Origin: Cymodocea nodosa
Lineage: Eukaryota > Streptophyta > Magnoliopsida > Alismatales > Cymodoceaceae
DNA length: 64,000 nt
Assembly (NCBI GenBank): GCA_036874045.1
Contig: CM072336.1
Span: 22,147,501 to 22,211,500 of the forward strand
Direction: 5' to 3'
A program made the translations under genes and the position numbers. Of this stretch, positions 33,775 through 50,351 are shown one piece after another. The notes under the pieces were generated by a model that made no database searches, was not told where the DNA came from, and was given only the letters and a program-made list of their open reading frames with translations. Positions within the stretch are counted from its first letter, which is position 1. The number at the start of each line of letters is the position of its first letter.

Positions 33775-36700
33775 CTGGAACTGGTGGTGATCAGATTTGG
33801 GTCTTTCCCGCCATGAACGAGGAGGAATGAATGGTCAACGGTGGGGGAGGGAAGGGGGCGGCTCCTGTCTTTTCCTCCTTAATCTTCTTCTCCACAACTG
33901 CCCCGCCAGGGAGGACGACGACGCCGACTCTTGGATGTCGTCGTCCTACGCGGAATGCGACAGCGCACGGGAGGACGGGAGTGCTCGAGATTGCCGGAGG
34001 AATTCTCCACCGGCCCTTTGCCGTTCCAACGTGGCCGTTTTCGTTATCTAATTATTTTTATCTAAGAATAATTTTTTTTGTAAATTTAAATCTTTTATAA
34101 TTTTTCTTATATTAATTCATTCTCTTCTCCTGATTCATATATTTTTTAATCTCTATCAAACTATTTAAATCGATTTTTTTTCTTATATTGTCTTCAATTC
34201 CTTATGATTTAGAATCATATTGGCATTATATTTTGTGCTTGTGAGATTATGATTTCATTTTGCAACATGATCATAATTCTTCTGTGAAATAATCTATTTA
34301 TCTTTTGAAGCATGCAATGCCAGATTATCTTTAGATGTAATGTCATCATCTATTCTATAAAATGATTTAAGCAGTTTTGTCAAATAATTTGCAATGTCAG
34401 ATTTGCATACTCGTATGTTATTCTACATTACAATTGCACTATTTTTAATTTCTTTTGTTTTTGAAGAGTGGTGAAATTTTCATTACAAAAAATATCATTA
34501 CATGATGAATGAACAAGAAAGAAAATTAAAGAAAGAGAAGAAGAAATATGTGTAAATCAAGAAAAAACAACTAAATACAAATAAGCAGCCCATTCTAAAA
34601 CAAAATTATCTAATTCTTTCCACTTTTTTTTTCCTCTGTTGTTGCAAATCCCCTTTCTCTGCAATTTAATGTTGTTAATTTGGTCTATATTTTTTAGCTT
34701 GATCCACTAATTATAATGCACTATATCTCATATTTTGGAATCAAACATTATAATAAACATAGGAAGCATTGAAATGTAAAGAAGCATCTGTAATTTTTAG
34801 ATACCTGTGTGTATGGAAATATGGTTTCTTTAGTAGATAATTATGTTTGATAAATATTACTTTACATACCATGTATTCATCTTTGGAACCAAGGTTTCAA
34901 GTATTAATATCACAACAAGGATGAGCCCCTTAGAAAAAATAAATATATTGAACACAACATAATATTTACGTAGAAACTGTTAAAAAACTTCAGATGTCAA
35001 CTAGAATTTTGAAATAAGATAAAATAAATTATGATAAACATATAAAAACACTTAGATCAACTTTTTAGACAGTCATTATACGTAAGATATCAATTAGATA
35101 AAAATATAGTAGTCACATATATAAAAAATAAATAAATCATATGTTAGTTCATTATTTACAAGTTTATCTTTTTATGATATTATTGATTTTCTTAATTTTA
35201 AACGATTTTTTTAAAAAAAAAATGAAGGAACATATTTATGGGAAACAGTTTATTTTTATCAAAGTATCTAAATTTTTGGATGAAAAATTTATTAGATTAG
35301 TTTTATAGCCTTTGGAGAGTTTTTTGTTTACCTAGCAGTCTTTGGGTAAGTTTCTCTAAAGCTTTTTGAAAATCTCTTAGTTTCGATAAGTTGTATTTTT
35401 TTAATTTTAAGTTTTTTTTAGTTCCTCCAACATTTCGATTTCCACCTCACTATAAATTTTTTGTCTCTTTATTTATGCATTGTACAGACTATTTTCAAAT
35501 CATTCTAATCAAGATTCATTAGTGTCATTTGATTCTGAAAATAATTTAAAAGTAATTAAAATTTACCAAGATACTGTTCACCCTTCTCCTCTCTAACGTG
35601 CCATTGGATTCAACATCATATACTAATAAATGAAAAAATGACAAATGATTTAAAATTTAGACTACAATTCAATATATTTCAAATTATATTTTAACAAAAA
35701 TCAAGTTACATTTCAATATAATCCAGGTTATAGTCTATATATTTATCAATTTATATTTCAATAGAATTCAAGTTTAATTCATACATATAAATGTCAGTGG
35801 GTCAGGTTAGGAGGTGGGCTTTGACCTAAAAATTTAAACTCATATGGGTTGCGAGTCTAGCCAGGCTTGGGCCAACCTGTGGGCCACCCACAGACCAACC
35901 CATGGGCTGGCCTGCCGATCTATTCGGAAAATTCGAATGTTAAACTTTAAATGTTCAGAAAGAGGCAACACACGACATTTATGAAATAGGGAGAGAGAGA
36001 AAAGTCACACCCAACATTTATAAATGATAGGTAAAGACATTCGACATTATGAATGTCAGGTGACGTTTAATGTACACATATATATTTATAGCAAACTTCA
36101 ATCAAACTCAAGTTAACGTTCGATTCAACTAGAGACTAACAAATATATATATATCTATGGCAAACACTTTTTTTGCGTTCAACCAGTAGGCCTATGGTGG
36201 CCCATAAGTTAGTCGGCCCGTAGGTTAAAATTTACAATTTTTGCAGCCCAGCCTGATTTTTTTAGATTGGGTAAGGTTAGGTCGATCTATTACGGGTTAG
36301 ATCAAGTCGGCCCACACCGACCCAGTCCATTTGACATGCATACATGAAATATAAACTAATAAGATTATGCACACTACACAGAAAATTTCCATAATCTCCA
36401 TAATTTAAAATTTTAACATTTTAGGGTAAATCATAATTTAATCACGAATCAATTAAAAAATAGGAAAAAAAGTTTATGAGAATACAAGAGATTGAAAGGA
36501 ATGTTATTCATAACCAAACATATTTTTTAAAAAAGAATTAAGAAATATTAGGATTTTTTTTTTTAATATCTTTACCATTTTTTATGTAATATTTTTTCAT
36601 ATCTTCTTCTCTCTTACTTTTTTTTCCCACATTTTTTCCTCTCTTTCTTCACCTTCTCTTTTTCTTTCGCTTTTTTTTTTTTTTTTTTTTCCCCTTTTCA

Positions 36701-37416
36701 TTTCATTTCATGTGCTTCAGCCCTCCCCTCCCTTTTCTTTGTCACCCCCAATCCTCACCTTTTCCACTTGAAAACCTAATGGTTTATGATGATGGGATGG
36801 AATATTTTCCAGGGCCTTTAACGATCGATAAAGGTCTCAACGACAAACATTTTGATAGAGAATTCATCTTTAGGTCGTTATAACGACGATTTGACACTAA
36901 TCTTACATGATGAATCTATAATCCACCATATTTGGATCAACTTTTTGAATGCTTGCCCAAGACACATCTACTTTTGATAAGAAAAATGTTGTAAGAGGAA
37001 GTTATATAATTAGTTGAAATACAAAGGTTGATAAAATGATATTATGTAATAATTAAGATTTGAACTCTAACCCTGCCAACTTGAGATAAGTTATCCATCA
37101 GTTCATTTTAGTTGGATTTTTTTACTTAATTACGAAGAAAGATAATTTATATTGGCTATATTTAAGTTGAGCTCCAGGTAGACATAATATTTTTTTTTTC
37201 TTATCTTGATTAAAAAATATACTTCATTATTTCTCACTTCCTTACTTATTTTTGCTTTAAATATTCTTTTTTAAAAATATTTTTTCTTTGTCCTTCCATT
37301 TCCATTTCCATTGATTTATTTATTTGTTCCGACGACTTCACAGCGAACACGAACACCGCCGCCACCACCAGGCGACCATTTTTCTCCGCAGAAGAAGCTC
37401 GTACCCTTGGCGGTGG
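33775..37416. other. Gene-poor AT-rich region between divergent MLKL-like and PDV1 genes
   Basis: No coding region is supported. It holds the promoters of both flanking genes and a probable hAT-type non-autonomous element (35788-36338). A T-run lies at about 36670-36690. Confidence 0.6.
35788..36338. mobile_element. Probable non-autonomous hAT-like element, about 550 bp
   Basis: The left end aatgtcagtgggtcaggtta and the right end, inverted as catgtcaaatggactgggtc, resemble the TGTCAATGGGTCGGG ends common in plant hAT elements. The interior has GGCCCA-rich subterminal blocks on both sides. Flanking octamers catacata (35780-35787) and catacatg (36339-36346) match at 7 of 8 bases, fitting an 8-bp hAT target duplication. 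No transposase is encoded. Confidence 0.5.
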
Positions 37417-39367
37417 ATGAGATGGGAGATGGAGAAGGAGGAGATCGAGGCGGCGATGGAGAGGATCTGGGACCTGCACGACAAGCTCAGCGACGCCATT
37501 CACTCCATCTCTAGAGCCAACTTCCTCCACTCCGTCGGGACTGCTGCACGACGAGGGAGGAGGCCTTTACAGGCTGGGAAGGGACTGACGGCCGTCCAAA
37601 GGGGCGCAGATGGTGGTGGTGGGTTCGTGTTCGTCAAGGGTCTGCCGGAGGAGGAGGAGGAGGAGGAAGGGTTGGTGGCGGACGCGAGGAGCTTGCATCT
37701 CATCAGGTCGGCCTTGGAGAACTTAGAGGACCAGTTCGAGTTCTTACGTGTGAGTACTCAATCCTAAAATTTGAAGTTTCCTTTTCCTTCCCCCCCCCCC
37801 TCCTTTTTTTGTGGTTTTGCTTCTATCTGTTTGGTTTGTTGTGGAAGCATAATTGTTCATTTCTTCTGGTGTTGTAAGCGTTGTCGGGGAAACATAATTG
37901 TTCATTTCTTCTGGTGATTGGAACGAATAGAAATTTGGATGTTATGGGAGAATTTTCACTACAAGTATTGTGTACCGTAACGACCGATTGGATTGGTGAA
38001 GAGAACAGTGATTGTGTTTAGTGGATAGATTGGTCATTACAATTCTTTATGAAGCTCTAATTGTTCATTTCTGTTCCTTCCAGGGAAGAACATATATAGA
38101 TTGATTGACTGTAGCAGAGTGTGGCGGTTTGGATTTTTTTGAGATAACAGGTCATTAGATGTGGGCTTCCAAGATCTCAGGGCACCATGATCTTAGTTTT
38201 TGGTGTCATCCGAATGGACTTGTTACAGAACTGTGTGAGTTGCGGTAAAATTCTACATCACCTTCATTAGTTCTATGATTCAAGAACAGAGTTTTGTGTC
38301 TGGTATGGTCCTCAATCATGAGTTGGATCAGAGGGACCAGTCCGACTTGCCGGTCCAACCTAGTTTGTAGAACAGTGCTTTGGATGCTTGGCTTTTGGCT
38401 TCCAACATAGCTTTTTGCCTGAGTGTCATCGTACCAACACTAAAGCTTTGGAAAACTAGCTCTCTACCTCGTGGGTTGTCTCCCATTGACAGGTTATGAT
38501 CCATCTGTCAAAGCAGTTAAGACCTTTGTTGCCTTGGGTGTTCAACTTTAAATGTATTTTTGTATTGGTGATGGATGGTCCTTGAAATTGATCATCTCAA
38601 ATTCCGTGTCACTGTTTTAGATGAAATCTTCAAGCACTATGGTGTCGGTTGCTACATATTTTGCTCGAACGTTTTATGATTGCTTTTACCATGGTAGTGA
38701 AGAATGCAAATTTTATATTTGAGTAAGTAAATCTTACCTAAAAGTTGATTTGCACAAACATCACACAACTTTCTTTTTGTGGTCTTGTTCTGCAAGATCT
38801 GTACATGTACCTCCTGTAAAAAGATTTTAGTTTGATTGGCTTCACTCAAAATAGATCTCCATTCCTTTTCAGACTGTGCAGTCACAACAGAGGGCGGAAC
38901 GAGACGCAGCAATCGCTCGGTTAGAGCAAAGTCGCATCATCCTTGCCATGAGGCTGGTCGATCATGAAGGAAAGAAATACAAAGTTATCGAAGAAGCTCT
39001 AGAATTTGTCGGCAATGACGCTACTCCAAGAGACTTCTCTGGCAAGCCCAAAGAAGTGCATGACAGTAAGAGGCAGAGTATCTTCAGACGGGTGCTGATG
39101 TCTGGCATGGCATTAGCCAATAAATTGTTCAGGTTAGGGGCGGCAGGTGGAGTAATAGGGAATGCCACTTTCTTTGCCATCAGCCTTGTTGCTGCATTCC
39201 AACTACATCAGGTGGCTTCAAGAGGCGGTTTGCTTTTGACAGCCTCGTCCATGCAAGATCAGGTCTCTACCAAGGAAAGTGTTGGGGGGAATTCCTCCTC
39301 GAACATGAAATGGAAGTCCCAGAGTCAGGAGGTGAAGCGTTTGGATGTCCTCTCCGCCAGAGGTTAG
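37417..39367 (+). CDS. PDV1: Plastid division protein PDV1
   Basis: Two exons (37417-37749 and 38873-39367) join in frame to 275 residues, close to the 272 of Arabidopsis PDV1. The N-terminal coiled coil contains IEAAMERIWDLHDKLSDAIH and LIRSALENLEDQFEFLR. Exon 2 begins TVQSQQRAERDAAIARLEQS and LAMRLVDHEGKKYKVIEEAL. A single membrane segment lies at about residues 203-224 (GGVIGNATFFAISLV). The protein ends VLSARG, keeping the conserved terminal glycine. By family knowledge it sits in the outer chloroplast envelope, recruits dynamin ARC5/DRP5B to the cytosolic face and binds PARC in the intermembrane space. The ATG at 37417 is the first in frame; one four codons later (37429) is closer to the family start. 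Residues 75-90 include a Glu run of local variability. Confidence 0.95.
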
Positions 39368-40241
39368 CTTTAGAAAACTTTATAAATTGGTGTGAAGCTT
39401 TTGTACATTTCTGCTTACACGGTAGGATTAATATAGTAAGAAGTATAGCTTGTTCTTTATTATTTCCTTTCATTCATCGAAGCCGTCACAGTGATTCTTT
39501 TTTCTCCCCTCAAGGTGTGATCTTTTTATGTTTCCTCTTTCCCCCAAAAACATTGTAAAAGGCAAAGAATTTCAATGGTCGATTGGGATTTCAAGTTTGA
39601 TGTGTTCTGACAAAAAAGCTCATTGCTTGACATTTTTGTGATTGATATTGATCTTTTATGGCCGTATCTAATTGCCCTCATCCACCAGCTTCTCGCACGC
39701 AATTTCCTTAATTTATAGAAATGGCAATTTATAGGTTGTGTATCCACCATGAACCACGTTTAAGATCTTACATTATTACATTTTTATCAATAATTGGGGT
39801 CCTCACCCACCACTCATTTCGCACGACCAAAGAAGCATTGCATGGAAGAAACGAACAGAAGAGGTCGACACCAGCAATGACAGCTGTCAAATGGCTATAA
39901 TTGAGACAATGACAATAGTAGTCCAGTGGCTGAGAGAGCACCGCTTGTCATTCAATTGGTGATGTAGCATTTAAGTTTAAACACAGTTTTCATCACTCAA
40001 ATGGAAGGTAGAAAACAAGAGAGAACATGTACATGTCACAGTATTTGACAATGCAAGCAACGATTCTTCATTTTCTTTACTGTATGTATCGTGTAGGTAT
40101 TTAGTCCCTACGCTCCTCAAACCAAATGGGCATGAAAGACGGCAAACCACAAGGCATATGGATACTGGATTGGTCCATACATATCGAAACAAAGATTGAC
40201 AGAAGCCCAGGTTAGCAAGGGAGAACTCAAGGGGGCCAGTG
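39368..40241. other. Spacer between convergent PDV1 and UBC genes
   Basis: This is AT-rich 3' flank of both genes with no further coding signal. Confidence 0.6.
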
Positions 40242-43416
<3,175 letters not shown>

Positions 43417-43956
43417 CTTGGAAGTCCCCCTCCTTGACCTTGAACGAACGACCACCAGAATCGACCAATTTAAAGAAAAACAAAACCAAAAAAACAGCAA
43501 GGGAACAAAGAGACAGGCAGATGGGGATGCTGGTGGTGGAAGATTTCGGGGTGGACCAGGAGGGGAAGGGATTTGGTGATGATGGTGTTGTTATAGGGAG
43601 AGAAAGGAGGCGAGTAAACGCGGCTTTGTGGAAGGGAGAACGAACGAGGAAGGTGGGATTGCCCGAACGGTAAAGGTGTTGGTGTGCACGCTTCCTCGTC
43701 CACCACCACCGACTCTATTTTTTATATTCTCGTATTATAAAACATGAGCTATTTTTTTATATCAAATTTCTAAAAAATTGATAATAAAAAAATCTATAGT
43801 GCGCCGGTTGTTAGTCAAAAAAAGTTCGCCGTCAATCAGATTTTATGATAAATAAAAAGGTTACAATTAACATTTAAGAATGAAAAATATTTAACTCACA
43901 ATATATTAACTTATAGTCAAATTGTACAATTTGATTTCATATTAAAATAATAAATA

Positions 43957-43991
<35 letters not shown>

Positions 43992-46900
43992 TAAGGATAG
44001 AACCATGATAACATAGAAATCTCCTTATGGGATGATAGCTGCACATATTATAATTTTCTAGGTTGTATTGATTAGAATTAGATCGTACTCACATAATTCA
44101 ATATGAGCATGTTAATTGTTACAATATAAGTATGCTTTTACCATATAACTTGGTATATGTATTGTTTACCACGTTTGTCTGTATTGATTTTGATATACTG
44201 AACTACAGAATTGGTATACCAAACTCTCATAAAAACTCAAACTTTATATTAAATTTAGTATATCATTTTTATTTTTAAAAATGATATATTAACTTATAGA
44301 TTCAGTATACCAATTCTATAATTTGATATGCTAAAAAGTATGACTTAACATGATTAAATTGCACTGTTAACTAGCATGGTATAAACAGGTCGCAAACTAT
44401 GGACATTAGGGAGATTTTACAATAATCCCCTACTTTTGTGAGAATTTTTTTTTTAAAAAAAAAAAACCCAAAAATATAGCAATGCAAGAATAAGTAGGTG
44501 GTGAAGTTCAATTAAGGTAATGTGAATAGAACCCCATAAGCTTATATGTGTGCTTTTAAGTAGTATGGATGCAGGCAGATTGTTGATTTTACTTGTCAAA
44601 AATGTGTGCATTTGATCAAAGTTTTAAAGTGATATTTGAAATTTGGAAAATAATAGAGGAGTTATGGCCAGCATTATGAAACAACAAATACATCTAAAAG
44701 TGAAGTAAAACTCAACACTAATAACATAATGTTAATCATATTTTAGCCTTTTAGGGTGTGATTATAAATGTTTGTTGAATGAGCATTTAGAAAAAAAGAT
44801 GATATATTTTTTTTTATACTTTTCTTCCCATAAAAAACTAAACACTCCATTTTCCTCCCCCCCCCTCAGAAAGGCCTAAAATTGACCCTCTCCCAATGCC
44901 TGCCCATCTCACTCATCAACTCTCTCATTAGTCCACCACCATCAAGATCAATGTGCTTTGAGGTTGTGGGATGATGTTGCAGATGATTATTGAGCTGCGA
45001 GTTTATGGCGCTGAGATTAAGTGTAGGTTGGAGTAGGCAATTGAGAGAGAGGTCCAACATGAGTTGATGGGTGTTTGTTCAAGTGAGGTGAGTACATAAA
45101 TAGAGAAGAGTGAAGCAAGTTAAACAAATGGAGTTGTAATGAAACGGTGCAAAGGTAGATGTTCAAATTAGAAGGAGGGTGTGTAGTTGTTGGAATTAGT
45201 GGCTTTAGTATCAAAGGTTTAGGTCATATAGAGTTAGGTTTACGGTATATCATCATTTTTATAAATAATGCGCTAATTTTGGATATAATTTGGTATATTG
45301 TTTTTACAAATGATACGTCGATTCTAAATTCATTTCCATCCTTTTCTAAGAGGTGTTTGTAAACTTATGAAAAGATAGAAAGTGAGTAATTTTTCTAGCA
45401 TTTGTGCATGTGATAAAAAAAAAAAAAAAAGACGATAGAATTTAAAACTTAGGTGTTTGAACTTATATAATAATGTATTATTATAAATGAAATTTTATTT
45501 GAGCAAACAAATTAATCTTTTGACAACACTTTACTTTTCAACCAACTATTTTCTTTTGGATGATTTGAAGGCCATCATATTAGTCAAAAAAAAATTCAAA
45601 ATTTTCGTTTGATAGTTTTGGAAAAGGAATTTAAAACAACTGTCTTGTCAAAATATGCTTTCAAAGTAGCAATGCTCAAACCCTAGGACCATGTTGATAT
45701 TCCAAAGTGACGAGTAAGTTATCAAGCAGCCATATAAATATACATAACATTATACAATGAAAACCCCTTTGAACAGTAGGGGGGCGACAATGATAGAGGA
45801 TCTTCTTAAACGGTAGGAGTTTGAATTCCAAGGGTTTTGAAAAAGAAAAGGAGATGGATAGGTAGAAAGGGGGGGGGGGGGGGGGGGGGGGAGAGAGTGG
45901 ATTTTTGAGTGTGGCAGAAGAAGAAAGGCATTGACAAAACAGCTTGAAGAGAGCTAGGGGTAGAAGTAAAACAAGATCATCCAAAATGACGGAAGAGGTA
46001 AGCAAGGGCGGAAGCAGAAATGTGCAACGTCTACATTACCAGTTGATGCGTTTTCATCAAGTACAGTTAGTTGTTACCGCGGCTGCAGCTGATCGAATAG
46101 TCAATAATCAACAGAAGCAGAGTTAACCACAAATATAATAAGGTACCATATTTGCATCAATGTTCAAAGTTTTTACATATTCATGTCAATTGCAATAAGA
46201 AAAGGCATTTCAAATAGTCAATTCACAAAGAGATGACAAACCAGACTGGACAGAAGAAATAGGTGCTTGGATTTGACCCATGCTCCATGTGAAGAGCACC
46301 AGCCACTCCACACCTGCCATGTTCAATGAGAAGGAGAAGAGAAACAGACAACACATCATCAGCTCCCAGACCTTCTGCTGTCCCTGTTTTATAACTCGGG
46401 GAAAGCAAGCGCTGAAGAAATAAATCACGAACCCCACCCACAGTTCCCATTTGACTTCATTAATTGCCTCACACGAATGCCCACTGCCGTCTCGATCATG
46501 CATGCATGGCTTCTTATATTATGGAAGAAGAAGAAGAAGAAGAAGCCGCCGACACATTCCAACCGAAGCATTTTGCACGCGGTGAAAGAAATAATCATGT
46601 TGCTTGCAACGAATGGCTTCTGTTTCTACCACAAAACATTTCATGGATGAGAGAATTGTGGGTGTGTTCATGGTCCATCCACAGCTATAAAGAAGTTGAA
46701 GGGAGGGAAAACTTGATAAGCTGTCAGGTACTTCTCTTCTCTAGAAAATAAATAAATAAATAAATAAATAGATAGATAGATAAATACTGTAATAGTGAAC
46801 AAATTCCTGTATACAAAGCCCCGATAACACCAATGTTCTGCCGTCACTAAACCCATCCACGCATCCATCCATAAACCTTCCATTGCTTCCTGCTTAGCTT

Positions 46901-47645
46901 AGTTTAATCCTGCAATCATGAAGCACCCAATAAAGAAGAGAAGCTAGACACTAGCTACTTAGTGTGGCTACATTGGATTCCACTGCAACTTGTGGGCAGG
47001 CTTTAATTAAAGAAAAAGGGAAGGGAGACGAAAACAGATAGATATGGTTTTATTATTTAGGAGGGGATAAGGGACACGGTTGGTGCAATGAATATAACAT
47101 ATCCAGAAGTCCCTCCTACAAGATTAGAAGCTTGGCCCACACCACTAAAAAAGCACATGGCCCCTCAGCTCCGAATGATCGACTGTCTTGATGAAAAGCA
47201 TTTCCTTCTTCAGGATATATGCATATACTAGCCACCGGCCGAATGGTAGGGTAGACGTCCCTGCTTACTGCAACGATCGCCCATAATGAGGATAGCAAAA
47301 CGATGCTTCACTTGTCTTTACTCCACCCACTCATATCATATGACCCTCCATATCACCTACTTTAAATAAGTCTGGTCTACATCTCAAACGCCGTCCTCAT
47401 TTCACCATTTGGCACCCAGCTTCTTTAAATTTGATGCAACCTTGTACCATTTGACACTGTTACCGGTACTGTCTTTGTTGCAACTATTTATTTATACCGT
47501 GAATTAATACATGAGAAAAAAATTCCGGAGTACCTTTGCATTTTAATTCAAAAGCACATTAAAATGAAACATCAAGATGTGAATAAAATGATGTCAGATA
47601 AGAAGAAGCACACAGGAAAAAAAAATGGAGATCAGAATAAGTTTC
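43417..47645. other. Intergenic region with simple repeats
   Basis: No gene is supported. Contents are a TA microsatellite (about 43957-43987), a 23-base G run (45869-45891), an (ATAA)n tract (about 46748-46770) and AT-rich spacer. A minus-strand frame at 46210-46503 has hydrophobic stretches but no recognised family or conserved context. Confidence 0.6.
45869..45891 (+). repeat. 23-base poly-G tract
   Basis: An uninterrupted G run followed by a short GA tract, in intergenic DNA. Confidence 0.9.
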
Positions 47646-49001
47646 TTACCATCTAAGCACATTTATGCTGCACTTGGTCAATTTACTGCCACGCATCTGC
47701 TTCAAGCTTACTTCACCGCACACGATCTTTGCTGGGAATGCCACAGTCACCCCATACATAATACGAACGCCAAGCTTTGTTTTCATCTCCACCACCAACT
47801 TGAGGTTCTTGTTCCGAAACTTGGATTTGAGCCTAGATCCCACAGTATTACCCACTATTATTCCCTTCACATTTGCCGACAACTTCACCACTGTTGAGTT
47901 CTTAGTTCCTTGCAGAAATCCTGGGAATGTGCCCGACCCCAGATCCACATTGCCATCAATGTCCACAGCAGAGAACATTGCCTCCCCTTGCTTGTACGAG
48001 TACTTAATCTTGCTGTTGGGGTTGGAGATCTGGACATCAGGACTGGAATTAAGCTTATGGTCGCAAAACCAGCTATGAATTTTGGGTTGAATTAATTATT
48101 GGATTCAAAATTGTAAAAACAAACAAATAACTAAAACCGACTAAATCTTCAGAAATTTAAGACTAACAAGACCAAGACAGTCTAACAATCCCTTTTCTTT
48201 TCTGGCCAAACTTCGTTTCCATTCATGAAGTTTTTTAGATAATTGTTCATGAAGCCGATCTTTTATAGCTCAATTTTTTAGAAAGTCAACCAACTGATTC
48301 ACTTATTATACCCCTAGGGAAGATTATAAATGTTAGAGAAACTAGATCAATTTACGTGAGTTGCTTTGATGTTTCATGCGTCACTTGTGAAAACAATACA
48401 TCAAGATCGAAAGCTTGACTCAAGCTCAAAACAGAGCAGCATAATATAGTTTGACAACCAATCAAGTCATTTTAGTTGAGAATGGATTTGAACTCAAATA
48501 AATAAATGGAAGATAATCTGAAGCACAAATTTGCATTGGAACTCATTTTGAAAAATCAATCCATCCAAGCACGGGCAAGAAAATAAAGACCTGAATACGT
48601 TGTTTTGTTTACACTCATACCTGTACACTGGCAGAGGTGGACGCATGTAGAAAGGTGCCGCCTGATTTTGCAGTAACCCCAAACTTTGCAATCTTCAGAG
48701 ACTGGAGGTGGATAGATGGGACCTTTGGCTGGAAGATGAAGTAGAAGACAGCACCAGCGATTCCAACAATACACAATATAATGAGAAAAACAAGAAGGCA
48801 GCAGCAAAAACATCGGCCACAGCTACATTTGGAGCGACGATTAAGTTTCCTTGTACCCACTGGGCGGAATGATGGTGGGAGCGGCTTCCGCTGAGGGGGG
48901 CGTTGTGGCAGCCCGGCCTGGGCCGGCGTGGAGGGGTCTCGGTACCCAGGTGGCTTCTGCAGGACAGGCGCTCCTCCCGGTGGTGGTGGGACTCCCGCCA
49001 T
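47646..49001 (-). CDS. NDR1/HIN1-like (NHL) LEA-2 domain membrane protein
   Basis: Two minus-strand exons (48621-49001 and 47646-48053) give 262 residues. The order is a Pro-rich cytosolic N-terminus (MAGVPPPPGGAPVLQKPPGY), a basic Cys-rich patch (RRSKCSCGRCFCCC), one membrane segment (about residues 68-90), and an LEA-2 domain. The LEA-2 domain has VQISNPNSKIKYSY, VDIDGNVDLGSGTFPGFLQG and CSINVLRW at the end. NHL proteins sit at the plasma membrane and are linked to pathogen response and senescence. The role of this member is unknown. The exon 2 acceptor (AG at 48054-48055) is weak but is the only nearby AG that keeps the frame open. Confidence 0.85.
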
Positions 49002-50351
49002 CCTCTCTTGCTCTCCTATCTGTGGAACTGTGAAGAATCGGGATTATCATCATTCAATGACACAAATCTGAAAAAAGGAAGAATCCCCGTTCTGCTTTAT
49101 CTCCAAAGAGATCAAGGGAAGCCAGTGTCCAATTAATCCTCGAAAAAACGTTGAACTGAAGAAACATGGAATTGGATAGAAACATCGTAATTCACGAGAA
49201 TGGTAGGTAAAGAAGGTACCAATGATCGAACCCTTTTTCTCTCTCGCCCACCCCAAACAATTCCACCGAAAGACACCATAAAAAACTCATCAACCACGGG
49301 CGCTAAGATCGAACCTTTTATCCGATGGAAATGCAAGCGGTGGAGATGAGGAAGGCCGGATGTATTCACGAGCTCCGGTAGGACGCAGGGACAACCTCGA
49401 TCTCGAAATGGGTGTGTATCACCACCACCAATTCGTGTACCCTCTGAGGATTGAGCCGCAAATTGCCACCATCACCACCACCACCACCATTGCACAAGAG
49501 AGAGAGATTCTTTGTTCCTCTGTTTTGTGGGGTTGCAATTGTGGGGGAGGGGAGGGAGGCTGGGCAAGGGGATCAAATTGCCGAGGAGGGAAGGATGACG
49601 TGGAGGAATCTGATTGGTTGCCAGGTTAAATTTATTTATTTATATAAAAATAAAAGGTGGCATTTCACAATCACTTTGTAAGTAGCAGATCCCCATCCAT
49701 CAATAATGAAGAAATGGATTAAAATATCTTTGGCTTACATTCGTAATTGATCATGGATGATCGATTACGTGTAATAATTTAGTTAATCAGAAATAACATT
49801 TTAAATTCAAATTTCACTGGGACCTCTCATCAAAGACAGAGAGAGGTGGAAGGTCCCTTTTCCTTCCACTTCTGCAAATATTTTATGCTGGGGACGCAGC
49901 AAAGTTAGTTTTTTTTTGATGATGATGATCAATGAAAGCACTATTTTAAAGCAGACCTTGCTATTTGAAAAGGCAACAAATTCATGTCTAGAGATCTATC
50001 TATGGTTCTGCCTGTGCTTAATGTAGAGAGTGCTGCTTGGAATGAATCTCTGAACCAAGGCAGGAGTTTAACAGTGATGTGTGTACTGAGCCGATTGGAA
50101 TAAGCATGTATTGCCATTCCAAGCTTCCATCAAATGACTCTGTTTCCATCATTGTAACATTTGTAAGTAAGCATCTGGTATTTTTCAAGTCCAATTCCAC
50201 AAGTATTTTTCATGAATAGCCACATGCAACATGACAATAATTTAAGGCTGACAGTTCAGACTTCACCTGGAAATAGAGGAGAACATGATGGCCAGCTAAT
50301 ATCACACACGAGCTGGAGATGAAGATGATGCACACCAAGACAGGTGAGACG
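49002..50351. other. NHL promoter side and 3' flank of the receptor-like kinase
   Basis: Short overlapping frames upstream of the NHL start are CCA/CAC-rich and unsupported. No gene, RNA or repeat of note is seen beyond a CAC-rich stretch near 49465-49490. Confidence 0.6.

Noticed and set aside
46210..46503. 97-codon minus-strand frame with hydrophobic stretches
   Set aside because: No recognised family, no splice partner, and overlapping frames of equal quality; kept only as a note in the intergenic entry.
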